From Nostoc sp. LEGE 12450 (GTDB lineage: Bacteria > Cyanobacteriota > Cyanobacteriia > Cyanobacteriales > Nostocaceae), in NCBI RefSeq assembly GCF_015206895.1, contig NZ_JADEXU010000005.1, positions 36,016 to 100,015 of the forward strand: a stretch of DNA of 64,000 nt, given 5' to 3'. This document shows, one piece after another, positions 54,485 to 63,979 of this stretch. The notes under the pieces are model-generated. The model had not been told where the DNA came from, made no database searches, and saw only the letters and a list, made by a program, of their open reading frames with translations. Both the position numbers and the translations under genes were made by a program. Position 1 is the stretch's first letter; the number at the start of each line of letters is the position of its first letter.

Positions 54485-55183
54485 TTACTCGGATAGATCC
54501 ATTGGCCCCATTGTATTTTGTTCCTGGAGATATCTGAGAACCTCTGATGTATCAACTTGGGGAAATTCCGCGTAGAAATTACTCACACTCCAAAAGGGTT
54601 CTGGTGTTTCCAAGACGATTGTGCGATCGCCCCACTGTTCTAACCAAGGTAGCAATCTTTGTGGCGCGACTGGAGTACATAGCCAAACTGCTGCTGGAGA
54701 AAGTGCTTTGATAGCAGTTGCCGCTACTGCTATTGTCATTCCTGTAGCAATGCCATCATCAACTAAAATAACCGTAGCATTCTCGGCATTCACCTGCGGA
54801 CAAGCAGTAATTAATTGAGCCTCAAGAGACTTAGCTTGGATGATAGCTTTATTTAAAGCCACTTCGCGCAACTTTGTATCATCTTTAAACCGAAATAGCT
54901 TTTGATCGGTCCAAAGAACATTTCCGTAAGTAGTCACTGCACCAATTGCTAACTCTGGGTTTTCTGGATGGCTAATCTTTTTCGCTACAACGATTGTCAA
55001 CGGACAATCCAATAGACGCGCTATTGGTGCTGCTACTGGTATACCCCCTCTTGGCAAAGCATAAACAATTGGTACAGGTTTTATCCCAGAAGCAATAGTT
55101 TGCTGAGTCAAAACATCCTGAATCACTCGCGCTAATAACTCACCCGCATGGGTGCGATCGGCAAAAAGCGGGGTCTGTGACAT
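54485..55183 (-). CDS. Phosphoribosyltransferase-fold protein
   Basis: The protein has 232 residues. The PRPP-binding motif is VILVDDGIATGMT, and the N-terminal YALPRGGIPVAAPIARLLDCPLTIVVAKKI is typical of the type I phosphoribosyltransferase fold found in this group. The base or other substrate is unknown; members are often annotated simply as phosphoribosyltransferase. It is convergent with the TPR gene. Confidence 0.82.
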   Translation of the reverse strand: MSQTPLFADRTHAGELLARVIQDVLTQQTIASGIKPVPIVYALPRGGIPVAAPIARLLDCPLTIVVAKKISHPENPELAIGAVTTYGNVLWTDQKLFRFKDDTKLREVALNKAIIQAKSLEAQLITACPQVNAENATVILVDDGIATGMTIAVAATAIKALSPAAVWLCTPVAPQRLLPWLEQWGDRTIVLETPEPFWSVSNFYAEFPQVDTSEVLRYLQEQNTMGPMDLSE

Positions 55184-55377
55184 GGGTTCCCCCCAGCATC
55201 TTAGGACGGCACTGCTTTTATCATGACTGAATTTTGTCTCAAATTAACTGATACAATGAGATTTTGTATAAATAATTAAGTATTCAGCAAAAGTCTATTT
55301 ATTCAGATAAATCTGCAACCTGAGCAGTATTTAACTCAGATAAAACAGCTGGCGCTGATATCAAAATCCTAATTTTC

Positions 55378-56058
55378 ATGAGCAGCGAAACTCAACTCAG
55401 CCTCTTCGACGACTCAACCTTTAACCAACGAGAACTAATTCCCACAGACGCTAAAATTGCGATCGCTCCCGGAACTTATTCCACCATAACGGAGTTGGCA
55501 CAGCATTGCGATCGCTGCCACCGTTGTCCATTGGGAGACACTCGGACTCATGCTGTGGTCGGACGCGGTAACCTGAAAGCCCCAATTATGGTTATTGGGG
55601 AAGCGCCTGGTCAAAATGAAGATGAAACTGGTTTGCCATTTGTAGGTAGATCGGGGCAATTGCTGGAGAAAATTCTGGCATCGGTAAATCTAACTACCGA
55701 GCATGATGTATACATAGCTAATATAAATAAATGTCGCCCACCAGATAATAGAGTTCCTACTCCAACAGAAGTGGCGGCTTGTCTACCCTACTTACTAGAA
55801 CAAATTCGCCTAGTTGACCCTAAAATAATCTTGTTAACAGGTGCAACTGCTGTTAAAGGCATCACTGGCGATAAGCGAGGGATTACAAAAATTCGTGGAC
55901 AGTGGCTGGAGTGGGAAGGGCGTTTATGTATGCCGATTTTTCATCCTTCCTACTTACTGCGTAACCCTTCTAAAGAAAGAGGTGCGCCTAAATGGTTGAT
56001 GTGGCAGGATATCCAGGCAGTGCGGGCTAAGTTAGACGAATTCCAAAATAACAATTAA
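55378..56058 (+). CDS. Type 4 uracil-DNA glycosylase (SPO1-DNA-polymerase-N-domain family)
   Basis: The protein has 226 residues. The iron-sulfur cysteines begin in CDRCHRCPLG, followed by the glycosylase motif A VIGEAPGQNEDETGLPFVGRSGQLL and motif B HPSYLLRNPSKE. The family removes uracil from DNA and carries a [4Fe-4S] cluster. Repair of cytosine deamination is the expected role. It has its own promoter region and no co-directed neighbour. Confidence 0.92.
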   Translation: MSSETQLSLFDDSTFNQRELIPTDAKIAIAPGTYSTITELAQHCDRCHRCPLGDTRTHAVVGRGNLKAPIMVIGEAPGQNEDETGLPFVGRSGQLLEKILASVNLTTEHDVYIANINKCRPPDNRVPTPTEVAACLPYLLEQIRLVDPKIILLTGATAVKGITGDKRGITKIRGQWLEWEGRLCMPIFHPSYLLRNPSKERGAPKWLMWQDIQAVRAKLDEFQNNN

Positions 56059-56163
56059 TTTGGTAGACTTACCCAAAATATCCCATTTCACTAATTGCGA
56101 TCGCCTGTTTTAATTGAGGTGGAAGCGATCGCATTTGACAGCAAGAAAGTTAGGGTTGAGGTT

Positions 56164-56703
56164 CTAAGAACAACTTGTAAGCGCAGCACCACATTGATCT
56201 TCCTTTGTTAACCAACCTTTAACACCTTGATATTCAACCTGCGCCCAATCTCCCTGACAGCCTAACAATTTGACAGCCGTATTCGCAGGAATGGTTCTCA
56301 CTTTTTGGCTTTCTTGACTATTGCTAGCATATAAATCTACGCCATTAGTACCGTAGCCCTGCGTTGTTAAACCTAACTTTGGCACAAATACCCATCCAGT
56401 TCCTTGAAAACCATTACTAGCATTAGTAATCTGTACCCAATCTCCAGTCACACCAATAACTTGAACTGTTTCGTTGATGGGTATTTGCCCTAAGATTGTG
56501 TTATTTGTACTTGCACCACTCCGCACATTTAAACCTTGTGGATCTGTATCGGTCACGTAGGCAAGAATATCGCACTTTTGTGAATTAGTCGATTTCGCTA
56601 AAGCTATTTGATAACCTATACCTGTATTTAGCATCACACTAATACAACTAAATACCAATCCTGTTACTAACTTTGATGGTGCCTTTTTCACTTTTTTTGT
56701 CAT
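56164..56703 (-). CDS. Secreted double SH3b-domain protein
   Basis: The protein has 179 residues. A basic N-terminus with a hydrophobic signal (KLVTGLVFSCISVMLNTGIGY) is followed by two SH3b domains: GLNVRSGASTNNTILGQIPINETVQVIGVTGDWVQI, and VDLYASNSQESQKVRTIPANTAVKLLGCQGDWAQVEYQGVKGWL. It probably binds the wall or surface; the partner is unknown. It is similar in plan to the gene at 38255. Confidence 0.82.
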   Translation of the reverse strand: MTKKVKKAPSKLVTGLVFSCISVMLNTGIGYQIALAKSTNSQKCDILAYVTDTDPQGLNVRSGASTNNTILGQIPINETVQVIGVTGDWVQITNASNGFQGTGWVFVPKLGLTTQGYGTNGVDLYASNSQESQKVRTIPANTAVKLLGCQGDWAQVEYQGVKGWLTKEDQCGAALTSCS

Positions 56704-56987
56704 AATTTGCTCAATTTTTTTGCTTCAGCACCTAAGATTTGAGTTTGATTTCTATCTCATAATCTACCCAAGCAAATTAAAGATAAGTTTATAAAATAGT
56801 TATCTAAAAATAATTTTAGTACTATAATAACACTTTTGATTTTACAAAATTTAGTCCTGCGATGTTTACAACGGGCTACGCCTACGCTGACAAATGCAAC
56901 ACAACAACATCATTGAGTATTAAGATGTCAATGGTGCTGTGAACGCCAACAGTAAGTTCCAATTTCGGCAAAGATTCATTAAGTTAT

Positions 56988-57869
56988 ATGGCTAAAAAGA
57001 TACATTCCATATCAAATAGCATACTTAAAGAAATTAATAATTCCGATAATGTGAGTATTTTAGAATTAGACAAAGAAGAAATTATTAGCTTATTTAAGGC
57101 TAATGGAATCTTACTTTTTAGAGGGTTTGATGTTGATGTTGATATTTTTAAAGAATTTACCAATCTCTTGAGTATCGATTTTATAAATTATGCTGGTGGT
57201 GCATTCAGTAGAAGGGTAATTAATGGAGATGAGACTCTTTTAAGCGTCAATGACTTTAAATCTGAGATTAAATTGCACGGAGAAATGTATTATCAGAAAA
57301 ACATCCCACTTATGTTGTGGTTTTTCTGTGCTAATCCGCCATTAGAAGATGGTGAAACTACGGTGTGTGATGGTAGACAATTTTTTAATGAAATTAGTAG
57401 TTCAACCAAAGAGTTATTTAGCAAAAAGAAGTTAAAGTTTACTGTTCGGGTATCTCAAGAGGACTGGCAGAAAAAATACCAAACAGATGATTTGAATCAG
57501 TTAGAAGAAATGTGTCGGAAAAATAATACGCATTTGACAGTAAATGAGGATCAATCGATTCTACTTGAATACATTTCTCCAGCTATTATCCCTAGCAGAT
57601 GTGGAAAATATCGAGTATTTATTAATAGTTTATTGCCCACAAAGCAGTTAAACCCAAAGATTCTTAATTTTGAGGATGATTCAGAAATTCCTGAAGAGGT
57701 TGTGTCTGAACTGAATCAAATTGCTGAAAAAATTACCACGGAAATCTCGTGGCGAAAAGGTGATATTTTAATGATTGACAATACAAGGATACTTCATGGT
57801 AGAAGAGCTTTTGCTGACGATCAAAGAGATATTTATATCAGGTTATGTTCTCCAGCTTTTTCATTTTGA
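56988..57869 (+). CDS. TauD/TfdA-family Fe(II)/2-oxoglutarate dioxygenase
   Basis: The protein has 293 residues. The metal site begins with H97-x-E99 (KLHGEMYY), where most TauD proteins have HxD. The distal His is in ILHGRRAF, followed by the 2-oxoglutarate-binding Arg in IYIRLCSPAF. FANPPLEDGETTVCDGR matches the family. The HxE variant is common among enzymes of natural-product pathways (SyrP/clavaminate-type), which suggests hydroxylation of a specialised substrate rather than taurine. The gene is AT-rich and stands alone, which may indicate transfer. Confidence 0.82.
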   Translation: MAKKIHSISNSILKEINNSDNVSILELDKEEIISLFKANGILLFRGFDVDVDIFKEFTNLLSIDFINYAGGAFSRRVINGDETLLSVNDFKSEIKLHGEMYYQKNIPLMLWFFCANPPLEDGETTVCDGRQFFNEISSSTKELFSKKKLKFTVRVSQEDWQKKYQTDDLNQLEEMCRKNNTHLTVNEDQSILLEYISPAIIPSRCGKYRVFINSLLPTKQLNPKILNFEDDSEIPEEVVSELNQIAEKITTEISWRKGDILMIDNTRILHGRRAFADDQRDIYIRLCSPAFSF

Positions 57870-57948
57870 CATTTGGGATAAGTTTGACTGATAAAAATCA
57901 GTTAAGCTGAAAGTCAGCAGAGATTTTTACCAGTTTCTATTTAACACG

Positions 57949-59457
57949 TTACTTCATATCATAGCCAAACAAATTTGGGTCTACTTCTCCTAACTGCAAC
58001 TCTGCTAAACCATATTCTGCCCATCGTCTCTCTACCATCGCCGCCACATCTGGGTCAGATTCCAAAGGCGAACCCCATTCATGGTCTGTTTCCGGCGGAA
58101 TCTTTGTAGTCGCATCAATTCCCATCCGTCCACCTAAGCCAATCTTTTCACTGGCAAAATCCAAGGTATCAAAAGGTGTATTTGGCAAAATAAACACATC
58201 TCGCACTGGGTCAACTTTGGAACTAATCGCCCACACCACTTGACGCGGATCGCGAATATTTATGTCTTTATCCACAACAATTACAAATTTGGTGTACGTA
58301 AATTGTGGTAAAGCACTCCAAAACGCTAAAGCCGCCCGTCGCGCTTGTCCGGGATATGCTTTATCAATGGAAATAATCGCCGCTTTGTAACTTAAAGCTT
58401 CCATTGGGAGGAAGAAATCGACAATTTCAGATACTTGTTGGCGCAGTATGGGCGTATAAATGCGATTTAGTGCGATCGCCATCATCGCTTCTTCTTTAGG
58501 TGGACGACCGCTAAATGTTGTTAAATAAATCGGGTTTTTCCGGTGCGTCATACACTCAAAGCGAATCAAAGGCGAATCCTCAACGCCGCCGTAATAACCC
58601 ATGTGGTCGCCAAAAGGCCCATCTGGTAACACTTCTCCTGGTGTAATCGTTCCTTCCAAGACAAATTCTGAATCGGCGGGAACTTCCAAATCTACAGTTT
58701 TACATTTCGCCAACTGCACACCAGAACCGCCGTATAGTCCAGCAAACAGCCATTCTGATAAATCTACAGGGATGGGTGTGGCAGCTGCCATAATAATTAG
58801 AGGATCTACACCAAGTGCGATCGCAACTTCTAATTTTTTCCCACGTTCGGCTGCTTTTCGCAAATGCCTCGCCCCACCCCGCACCGATAACCAGTGAACC
58901 GTCATCGTATTTTTAGATTGGAGTTGCAAGCGATACACACCTACGTTTGGTGTACCCGTCTCACAATCTTTAGTAATTACCAGTCCCAGCGTGATAATCT
59001 TGCCAGCATCACCAACGTAAGGACGTATCAAAGGTAACTTATTTAAATCTAAATCATTACCTTGAAGCACAACTTGCTGACAAGCGGGGAAAAAGTCTCG
59101 TCCTGGTTTCGCCTTCACCACATCAAACAATACTTTCCCAAAATCTATCGCCTGGGAAATCTTCTTCGGTGGTTTTGGCTGTTGCAGCATACTTAATTTT
59201 TTCCCCAGGGTTTCCAACTCCTCTGGATGCTGCATATTCATCGCCCAGCAAATCCTTTCCACAGTTCCCATCAAATTCACCGCCACAGGGAAGGAAGCGC
59301 CTTTGACGTTTTCAAACAACAACCCTGGGCCACCTTTTTGCAGCATCCGGTTGGAAATTTCAGCAATTTCCAATTCTGGGTCAACTAAAGCTGAAATACG
59401 CCGTAATTGTCCCTTTTCTTCCAGAATTTTAATGAATCCCCGCAAGTCTCTCGCCAT
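57949..59457 (-). CDS. ubiD: UbiD-family prenylated-FMN-dependent decarboxylase
   Basis: The protein has 502 residues, the normal UbiD length. Signatures are MARDLRGFIKILEEKGQLRRI, GPGLLFENVKG, PEGPFGDH-type GPFGDHMGYYGG, and ERICWAMN. It decarboxylates 3-polyprenyl-4-hydroxybenzoate (in cyanobacteria leading towards plastoquinone) or another aryl acid, using prenyl-FMN from UbiX. The ubiX gene is not in the window. Confidence 0.9.
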   Translation of the reverse strand: MARDLRGFIKILEEKGQLRRISALVDPELEIAEISNRMLQKGGPGLLFENVKGASFPVAVNLMGTVERICWAMNMQHPEELETLGKKLSMLQQPKPPKKISQAIDFGKVLFDVVKAKPGRDFFPACQQVVLQGNDLDLNKLPLIRPYVGDAGKIITLGLVITKDCETGTPNVGVYRLQLQSKNTMTVHWLSVRGGARHLRKAAERGKKLEVAIALGVDPLIIMAAATPIPVDLSEWLFAGLYGGSGVQLAKCKTVDLEVPADSEFVLEGTITPGEVLPDGPFGDHMGYYGGVEDSPLIRFECMTHRKNPIYLTTFSGRPPKEEAMMAIALNRIYTPILRQQVSEIVDFFLPMEALSYKAAIISIDKAYPGQARRAALAFWSALPQFTYTKFVIVVDKDINIRDPRQVVWAISSKVDPVRDVFILPNTPFDTLDFASEKIGLGGRMGIDATTKIPPETDHEWGSPLESDPDVAAMVERRWAEYGLAELQLGEVDPNLFGYDMK

Positions 59458-60149
59458 TGTTCTAATAAAGCTGATTATTTAAGAAGTGTGAAGCGCTTTC
59501 TTATATTATGGGGTATTAGGGATTGGGCACGAGGCACTTGTACTGAGTTTCGACTGCGCGGAAATCGAGCGTTCGCGTAGCGTCTCCGTTAGGAGAAGTC
59601 GAGATTCAACTACCGCGAAGCCGTAAAGCCTGCGGCATAGCTACGCTTAGGGTGCAGCCTCTCCAAGAGTTGTATTGGCATTGGGGAAGGATAAGGAAGA
59701 ATGCGTTCAATAATCTTCCCTTGTCTCCTTGTCCCTCACTCCGTCATCTACCCATTTGAAAAATTGTTGGTTTTAATTGGAAATTAACCTATTTGGTCAC
59801 TTTTCTTAACTGTCTTTTCCAAAGTATTTAGTTATTGTATCTAGGGATACGCATTTATTTTTTATAAATAAGCGCTAACCTAATCAAACATGGCCAGAAC
59901 ATACTATACCTTCCTGGCAGGCGGTTTTGTTATATGACCCCTGCTAGGTTTATTTATTACAAGCTTGTACTGTGCCTTATTTTTGGATTTTTCTAAATTT
60001 ATATGAGTTTGCGTTAGTGTAGTCCAACCCAAGCATCGCTAAAAGCATAAATTTTTGATCCTGACAAGGGGACTTTTAAAACATCCTCTGAAAGTTTGGG
60101 TATCTGAAACATAGCTGAAAATTGCTATTTATCCGAATTCAAAAATTTT
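59458..60149. repeat. Intergenic region, 692 bp, with dispersed repeats
   Basis: A repeat patch spans about 59545-59665: CGAGCGTTCGCGTAGCGTCT, then AGGAGAAGTCGAG and GCATAGCTACGCTTAGG. The rest is AT-rich. No gene was seen. Confidence 0.55.
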
Positions 60150-61772
60150 TTAGAATTTTAAAATATCTAATGATTCTTCTATTTCTAAATCTAATATTCT
60201 TTCTCGTGTATCTTTGAGCGCTTCTAGCTTACCTTCTTTACGATAAATATCTGCTGCTTTCTGAAAATCTTCAATTGCTCCCTGTTTATCTGCTATTTCT
60301 AAACGAATATTGCCACGATTGTAATAAGCATCGGCATAATTATAATTAATTTGTATTGCTTGAGTATAATCTTCAATCGCTCTCTCAAAATCTCCTAAGT
60401 CAGAATGAGCATTACCACGGTTATAATAAGCATCGGCATAATTAGGATTAATCTGTATTGCCTGTGTATAATCTTGAATTGCTCCTTCAAAATCTCCTAA
60501 ATCAGAACGAGCATTACCACGTTTTTTATAAGCTATGGCATCTTTTGGATTAATCTTGATTGCTTGAGGAAATCCCGGTTGAGAACCTAATAAATAACGA
60601 GCAATCCCCCGATTTTTATAAGCATCAGCATAATAAGGATTAATTTTAATAGCCTGGGTATAATCCTCAATTGCTCCTTGATTATCTCCTATATGAGAAC
60701 GAGCTTCAGCCCGGTTTTTATAAGCTACGGCAACATTAGGATTAATTCTAATAGCCTGAGTGTAATCATTGATTGCTTCTTCTAATCGACCTAGTTGAGA
60801 CAGAGCTAAACCTCGTTTATTGTAAGATTTAGCATCCTGAATATTCATCTGGATTGCCTGAGAATAATCTGCGATCGCAGCTTCATAATCACCCATTTGA
60901 TAGTGAGTTAAACCTCGTTTATAATATAAATCAATATCGCTAGATGTAATTTTTAACGCTTTACTATAGTTAACGATCGCATTTGTATATTCTCCTTTTT
61001 CAAAATATTCATCTCCCAATTTTGCATAAAGTGTATTTAAATCTTCATTGTTATTATATTCAGGTTGAAAAAAAGATTTGAGTAACTGATTATTGGTTGG
61101 TTTAGATAAAATTTCTTGCTTCGGAAAATACTTGTAAATCGATGGTTGTTGTCTAGAAGAATTATTTAGAGAAGATTGTAACTGTTCTAGATAGCACCAT
61201 AAACCTCCACCATACAACAACTGGTCTATCCCAAAGGAAATTTTACCAGTCTTTAACTTAATCATCCGGGTTGGGAGAAACCCAGCCAAAAAGAGGTGAT
61301 ACTGAGATTGTGCTTCACTTACATCTTCTTGAATCAAAATGCAAACTACAACTGCATTTTTTTCAACTTCTTCAGAACTGATTGACCATCTAACTCTATC
61401 AATATTACCGTGACGAGATTTAACCTCGATACCAATAGAGGGGTCAGAAGTCAAGGTAAAATCTATATTGCCATCGCCGCCGAATCGCTTTTCATAATCG
61501 ACTTCGGTAATAAAATCTGCTAAACGTTCCTTGACAACTTCCTCACCCAACTTCCCTTTAAGATAGCTAATAAACACGTCACGGACTGGCGAAACACGCT
61601 TATATTTTTCAGCCATCAACCAGCAAAATTCCCGCAGTGCCTTTAATCTCTCTCCAGAGATTATAGTTAATTCGCTATATTGACCTTCGGTTTCACAATG
61701 AAGCAGACAACCAGATGTTAACCTTTTAATAAAATCAGACTGTAGCGATCGCAGTAGTGTAATCCAGTCCAT
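60150..61772 (-). CDS. Predicted PD-(D/E)XK nuclease-TPR fusion protein
   Basis: The protein has 540 residues. The N-terminal ~200 residues hold a restriction-nuclease-like core. GDGNIDFTLTSDPSIGIEVKSR supplies D104, E116 and K118 with the usual spacing, and E78 (LGEEVV) may be a further ligand. This region is followed by about eight TPRs (residues 250-510) with the repeated motif GAI(E/Q)DYTQAI(K/Q)INP. One TPR (RYLLGSQPGFPQAIKINP) is short by about four residues, a likely deletion. The protein could cleave nucleic acid in a defence or repair setting. This is inferred from the fold; the target is unknown. Confidence 0.7.
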   Translation of the reverse strand: MDWITLLRSLQSDFIKRLTSGCLLHCETEGQYSELTIISGERLKALREFCWLMAEKYKRVSPVRDVFISYLKGKLGEEVVKERLADFITEVDYEKRFGGDGNIDFTLTSDPSIGIEVKSRHGNIDRVRWSISSEEVEKNAVVVCILIQEDVSEAQSQYHLFLAGFLPTRMIKLKTGKISFGIDQLLYGGGLWCYLEQLQSSLNNSSRQQPSIYKYFPKQEILSKPTNNQLLKSFFQPEYNNNEDLNTLYAKLGDEYFEKGEYTNAIVNYSKALKITSSDIDLYYKRGLTHYQMGDYEAAIADYSQAIQMNIQDAKSYNKRGLALSQLGRLEEAINDYTQAIRINPNVAVAYKNRAEARSHIGDNQGAIEDYTQAIKINPYYADAYKNRGIARYLLGSQPGFPQAIKINPKDAIAYKKRGNARSDLGDFEGAIQDYTQAIQINPNYADAYYNRGNAHSDLGDFERAIEDYTQAIQINYNYADAYYNRGNIRLEIADKQGAIEDFQKAADIYRKEGKLEALKDTRERILDLEIEESLDILKF

Positions 61773-62336
61773 TTATATTTCTGCGAATCTTTTGATGAGA
61801 TTATTCTATTAAAATATCCAGTCGCCGTAAACCTTTTAATTAGCTTGGCAAAATTTATATCAGTTTTGGTGCGGCCATGTCTGATTATGCCAAAGTTTTG
61901 ACTGCTAGGGAAGAGTGTAAGAGTGCGCTCGCTGGGAGGATAGCCAAAAACGCTTAATTTATCGAGGCGTTGAATCTCAACTCATCCACAATGAACAATA
62001 AGCATTGCAACTCTCTCTAACCACTTTCGACGTGGGTCTGCGGGTACGTTAATCATACAAGTACCTTCATGGCGTAGCCCAACCTAGGCATCGCCAATAT
62101 GATTTACCGTGCGGGTTCGGCAGTTGCTTTCCGACGCAAGGCGACAGGAAAGCCTGCCTCACTATTTTTCCTCCACCCACTTCAACTTCAAAGCATCACT
62201 GACTACTGGATAGCTATTAAAATTTGTTAAAACTTATGAATTTGAATCAAAATTATTTAAGAAATAAATCATAATGTTCAGTAATTTCTAATTAACAATG
62301 TGCTTGTATATAAGCAGCAGTTAGGAACTTTTATAT
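61773..62336. other. Intergenic region, 564 bp
   Basis: It contains a GGCGTAGCCC..CCTAGGCATCGCC repeat copy at 62071-62095 and a GCAAGGCGACAGGAAAGCCTGCC patch at about 62136-62158. No gene or terminator with a T-run was seen. Confidence 0.45.
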
Positions 62337-63242
62337 ATGAATTACGATGCTTTTATTGTTCCACCAGGTTCAAAGATTTCTCTGAAAAAAAACTATGACC
62401 CAGCTTATAAAACTGATTTTGATCAAAAAGCTGATGCTGCAAACAAATTGCAGACAGATATTGAGCGATTAGCGAATTACCAAAATATTCTCTATGCTCA
62501 AAACACATATTCTTTGCTGATTATTTTTCAGGCAATGGATGCTGCTGGTAAAGATAGCACAATTAAACACGTGACCTCTGGGGTGAATCCGCAAGGATTT
62601 CAGGTGTTTAGTTTCAAGGCCCCCAGTGCGGAAGAATTAGATCATGACTACCTGTGGCGAACAATGAAAGCTTTGCCAGAAAGAGGTCGAATTGGGATAT
62701 TCAACCGCTCATATTATGAAGAAACGCTAGTTGTTCGTGTCCATCCAGAAATGTTGAGAAAGCAACAACTTCCTTATTTCCCTAATGGAAATAAGATATG
62801 GAAGCAACGCTTTGAAGAAATTAATAATTTTGAAAAATATTTAGTAGACAATGGTGTGATCGTTCTGAAGTTCTTTCTTAATGTCTCTAAATCTGAGCAG
62901 AAAAAACGCTTTTTAGAACGGATTGAATATCCCGAAAAAAATTGGAAGTTTTCAGATAGCGATGTCAAAGAAAGAGCTTTTTGGGATGATTATATGAATG
63001 CTTATGAAGAGGTTTTTAATAACACTAGTACAAAATCGGCCCCTTGGTATATTATTCCTGCCGATCGCAAATGGTTTACACGTCTGGTAGTCGCCAACAT
63101 AATCTGCACAAGACTAGAAGAACTCAATCTGAAATACCCCATAGTTAGTGACGAACATAGGCAGCAACTTTTGGAGGCAAAACGCATTTTAGAGCAAGAA
63201 GATGAACAGACAAGCTTAACAGATAAAGGCAAAAAAAAGTAA
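62337..63242 (+). CDS. ppk2: Polyphosphate kinase 2 family protein (PPK2)
   Basis: The protein has 301 residues. The Walker A segment is FQAMDAAGKDSTIKHV, the lid/Walker B segment is GRIGIFNRSYYEETLVVRVHP, and WKFSDSDVKERAFWDDYMNAYE closes the core. PPK2 transfers phosphate between polyphosphate and nucleotides; class (ADP, AMP or both) cannot be set by eye. Polyphosphate storage is common in cyanobacteria. It has its own upstream spacer. Confidence 0.92.
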   Translation: MNYDAFIVPPGSKISLKKNYDPAYKTDFDQKADAANKLQTDIERLANYQNILYAQNTYSLLIIFQAMDAAGKDSTIKHVTSGVNPQGFQVFSFKAPSAEELDHDYLWRTMKALPERGRIGIFNRSYYEETLVVRVHPEMLRKQQLPYFPNGNKIWKQRFEEINNFEKYLVDNGVIVLKFFLNVSKSEQKKRFLERIEYPEKNWKFSDSDVKERAFWDDYMNAYEEVFNNTSTKSAPWYIIPADRKWFTRLVVANIICTRLEELNLKYPIVSDEHRQQLLEAKRILEQEDEQTSLTDKGKKK

Positions 63243-63352
63243 ATTAGTTCAAATATACTGTATAATTTCTGTAAAGAAAGATGAGCAATCGTAAATTTAT
63301 TAATGCTCCCTGTAACTAATTAAGTTTGGTTGGTACTGACAGCCGAAAAATC

Positions 63353-63979
63353 ATGATTCAGATGGCAGAAGATGCCAAGAATAATCCACCCCACTTTACT
63401 AATGCTGCCTTTGATATTGTGGCGATCGCAGCGTCAGCAGGTGGTCTGACTGCACAAATTAAAGTGCTATCGACTCTACCCGCAAAATTCCCAGCCGCGA
63501 TCGCCATTGTGCAACATATTTCTCCTGAACATCCGTCATTCATGGCAGAAATTCTCAGTCGGCGCACGGATATTACCGTCAAGCAGGCACAGGAAGGAGA
63601 TTATCTCACCCCAGGAACGGCTTACATTGCTCCACCCAATCGGCACTTATTGGTTAACGATGACGGCACACTTTCCTTATCACAATCGAAATTAGTACAT
63701 TTTTTACGTCCTTCGGCTGACTTATTATTTGAATCGGTTGCAGCCACTTACAAAGAAAGAGCGATCGCCATCGTGTTAACTGGAACGGGTAACGACGGCG
63801 CAATGGGAGTAGAAGCAATTAAAAAAATGGGCGGTACTGTCATTGTCCAAGATGTAAAAACCGCCGAATTTTCCGGGATGCCCTCAGCTGCGATTCAAAC
63901 TGGCAACGTAGATTTTATTCTCCCCCTAGATGAAATCTCCAGCGCTCTGGTAACTTTAGTCATGGGAGAATCTAACTAA
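63353..63979 (+). CDS. Stand-alone CheB methylesterase domain protein
   Basis: The ATG at 63353 gives 208 residues. It is a CheB C-terminal domain only: the catalytic Ser in AIAASAGGLT, His in VQHISPEH and Asp in GNDGAMGVEA. The receiver domain of classical CheB is absent. It would remove methyl groups from chemoreceptor glutamates, or a similar ester, without phosphorylation control in cis. Next to it only non-chemotaxis genes are seen; any partner would lie beyond the right edge. The TTG-extended frame from 63326 is less likely. Confidence 0.85.
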   Translation: MIQMAEDAKNNPPHFTNAAFDIVAIAASAGGLTAQIKVLSTLPAKFPAAIAIVQHISPEHPSFMAEILSRRTDITVKQAQEGDYLTPGTAYIAPPNRHLLVNDDGTLSLSQSKLVHFLRPSADLLFESVAATYKERAIAIVLTGTGNDGAMGVEAIKKMGGTVIVQDVKTAEFSGMPSAAIQTGNVDFILPLDEISSALVTLVMGESN

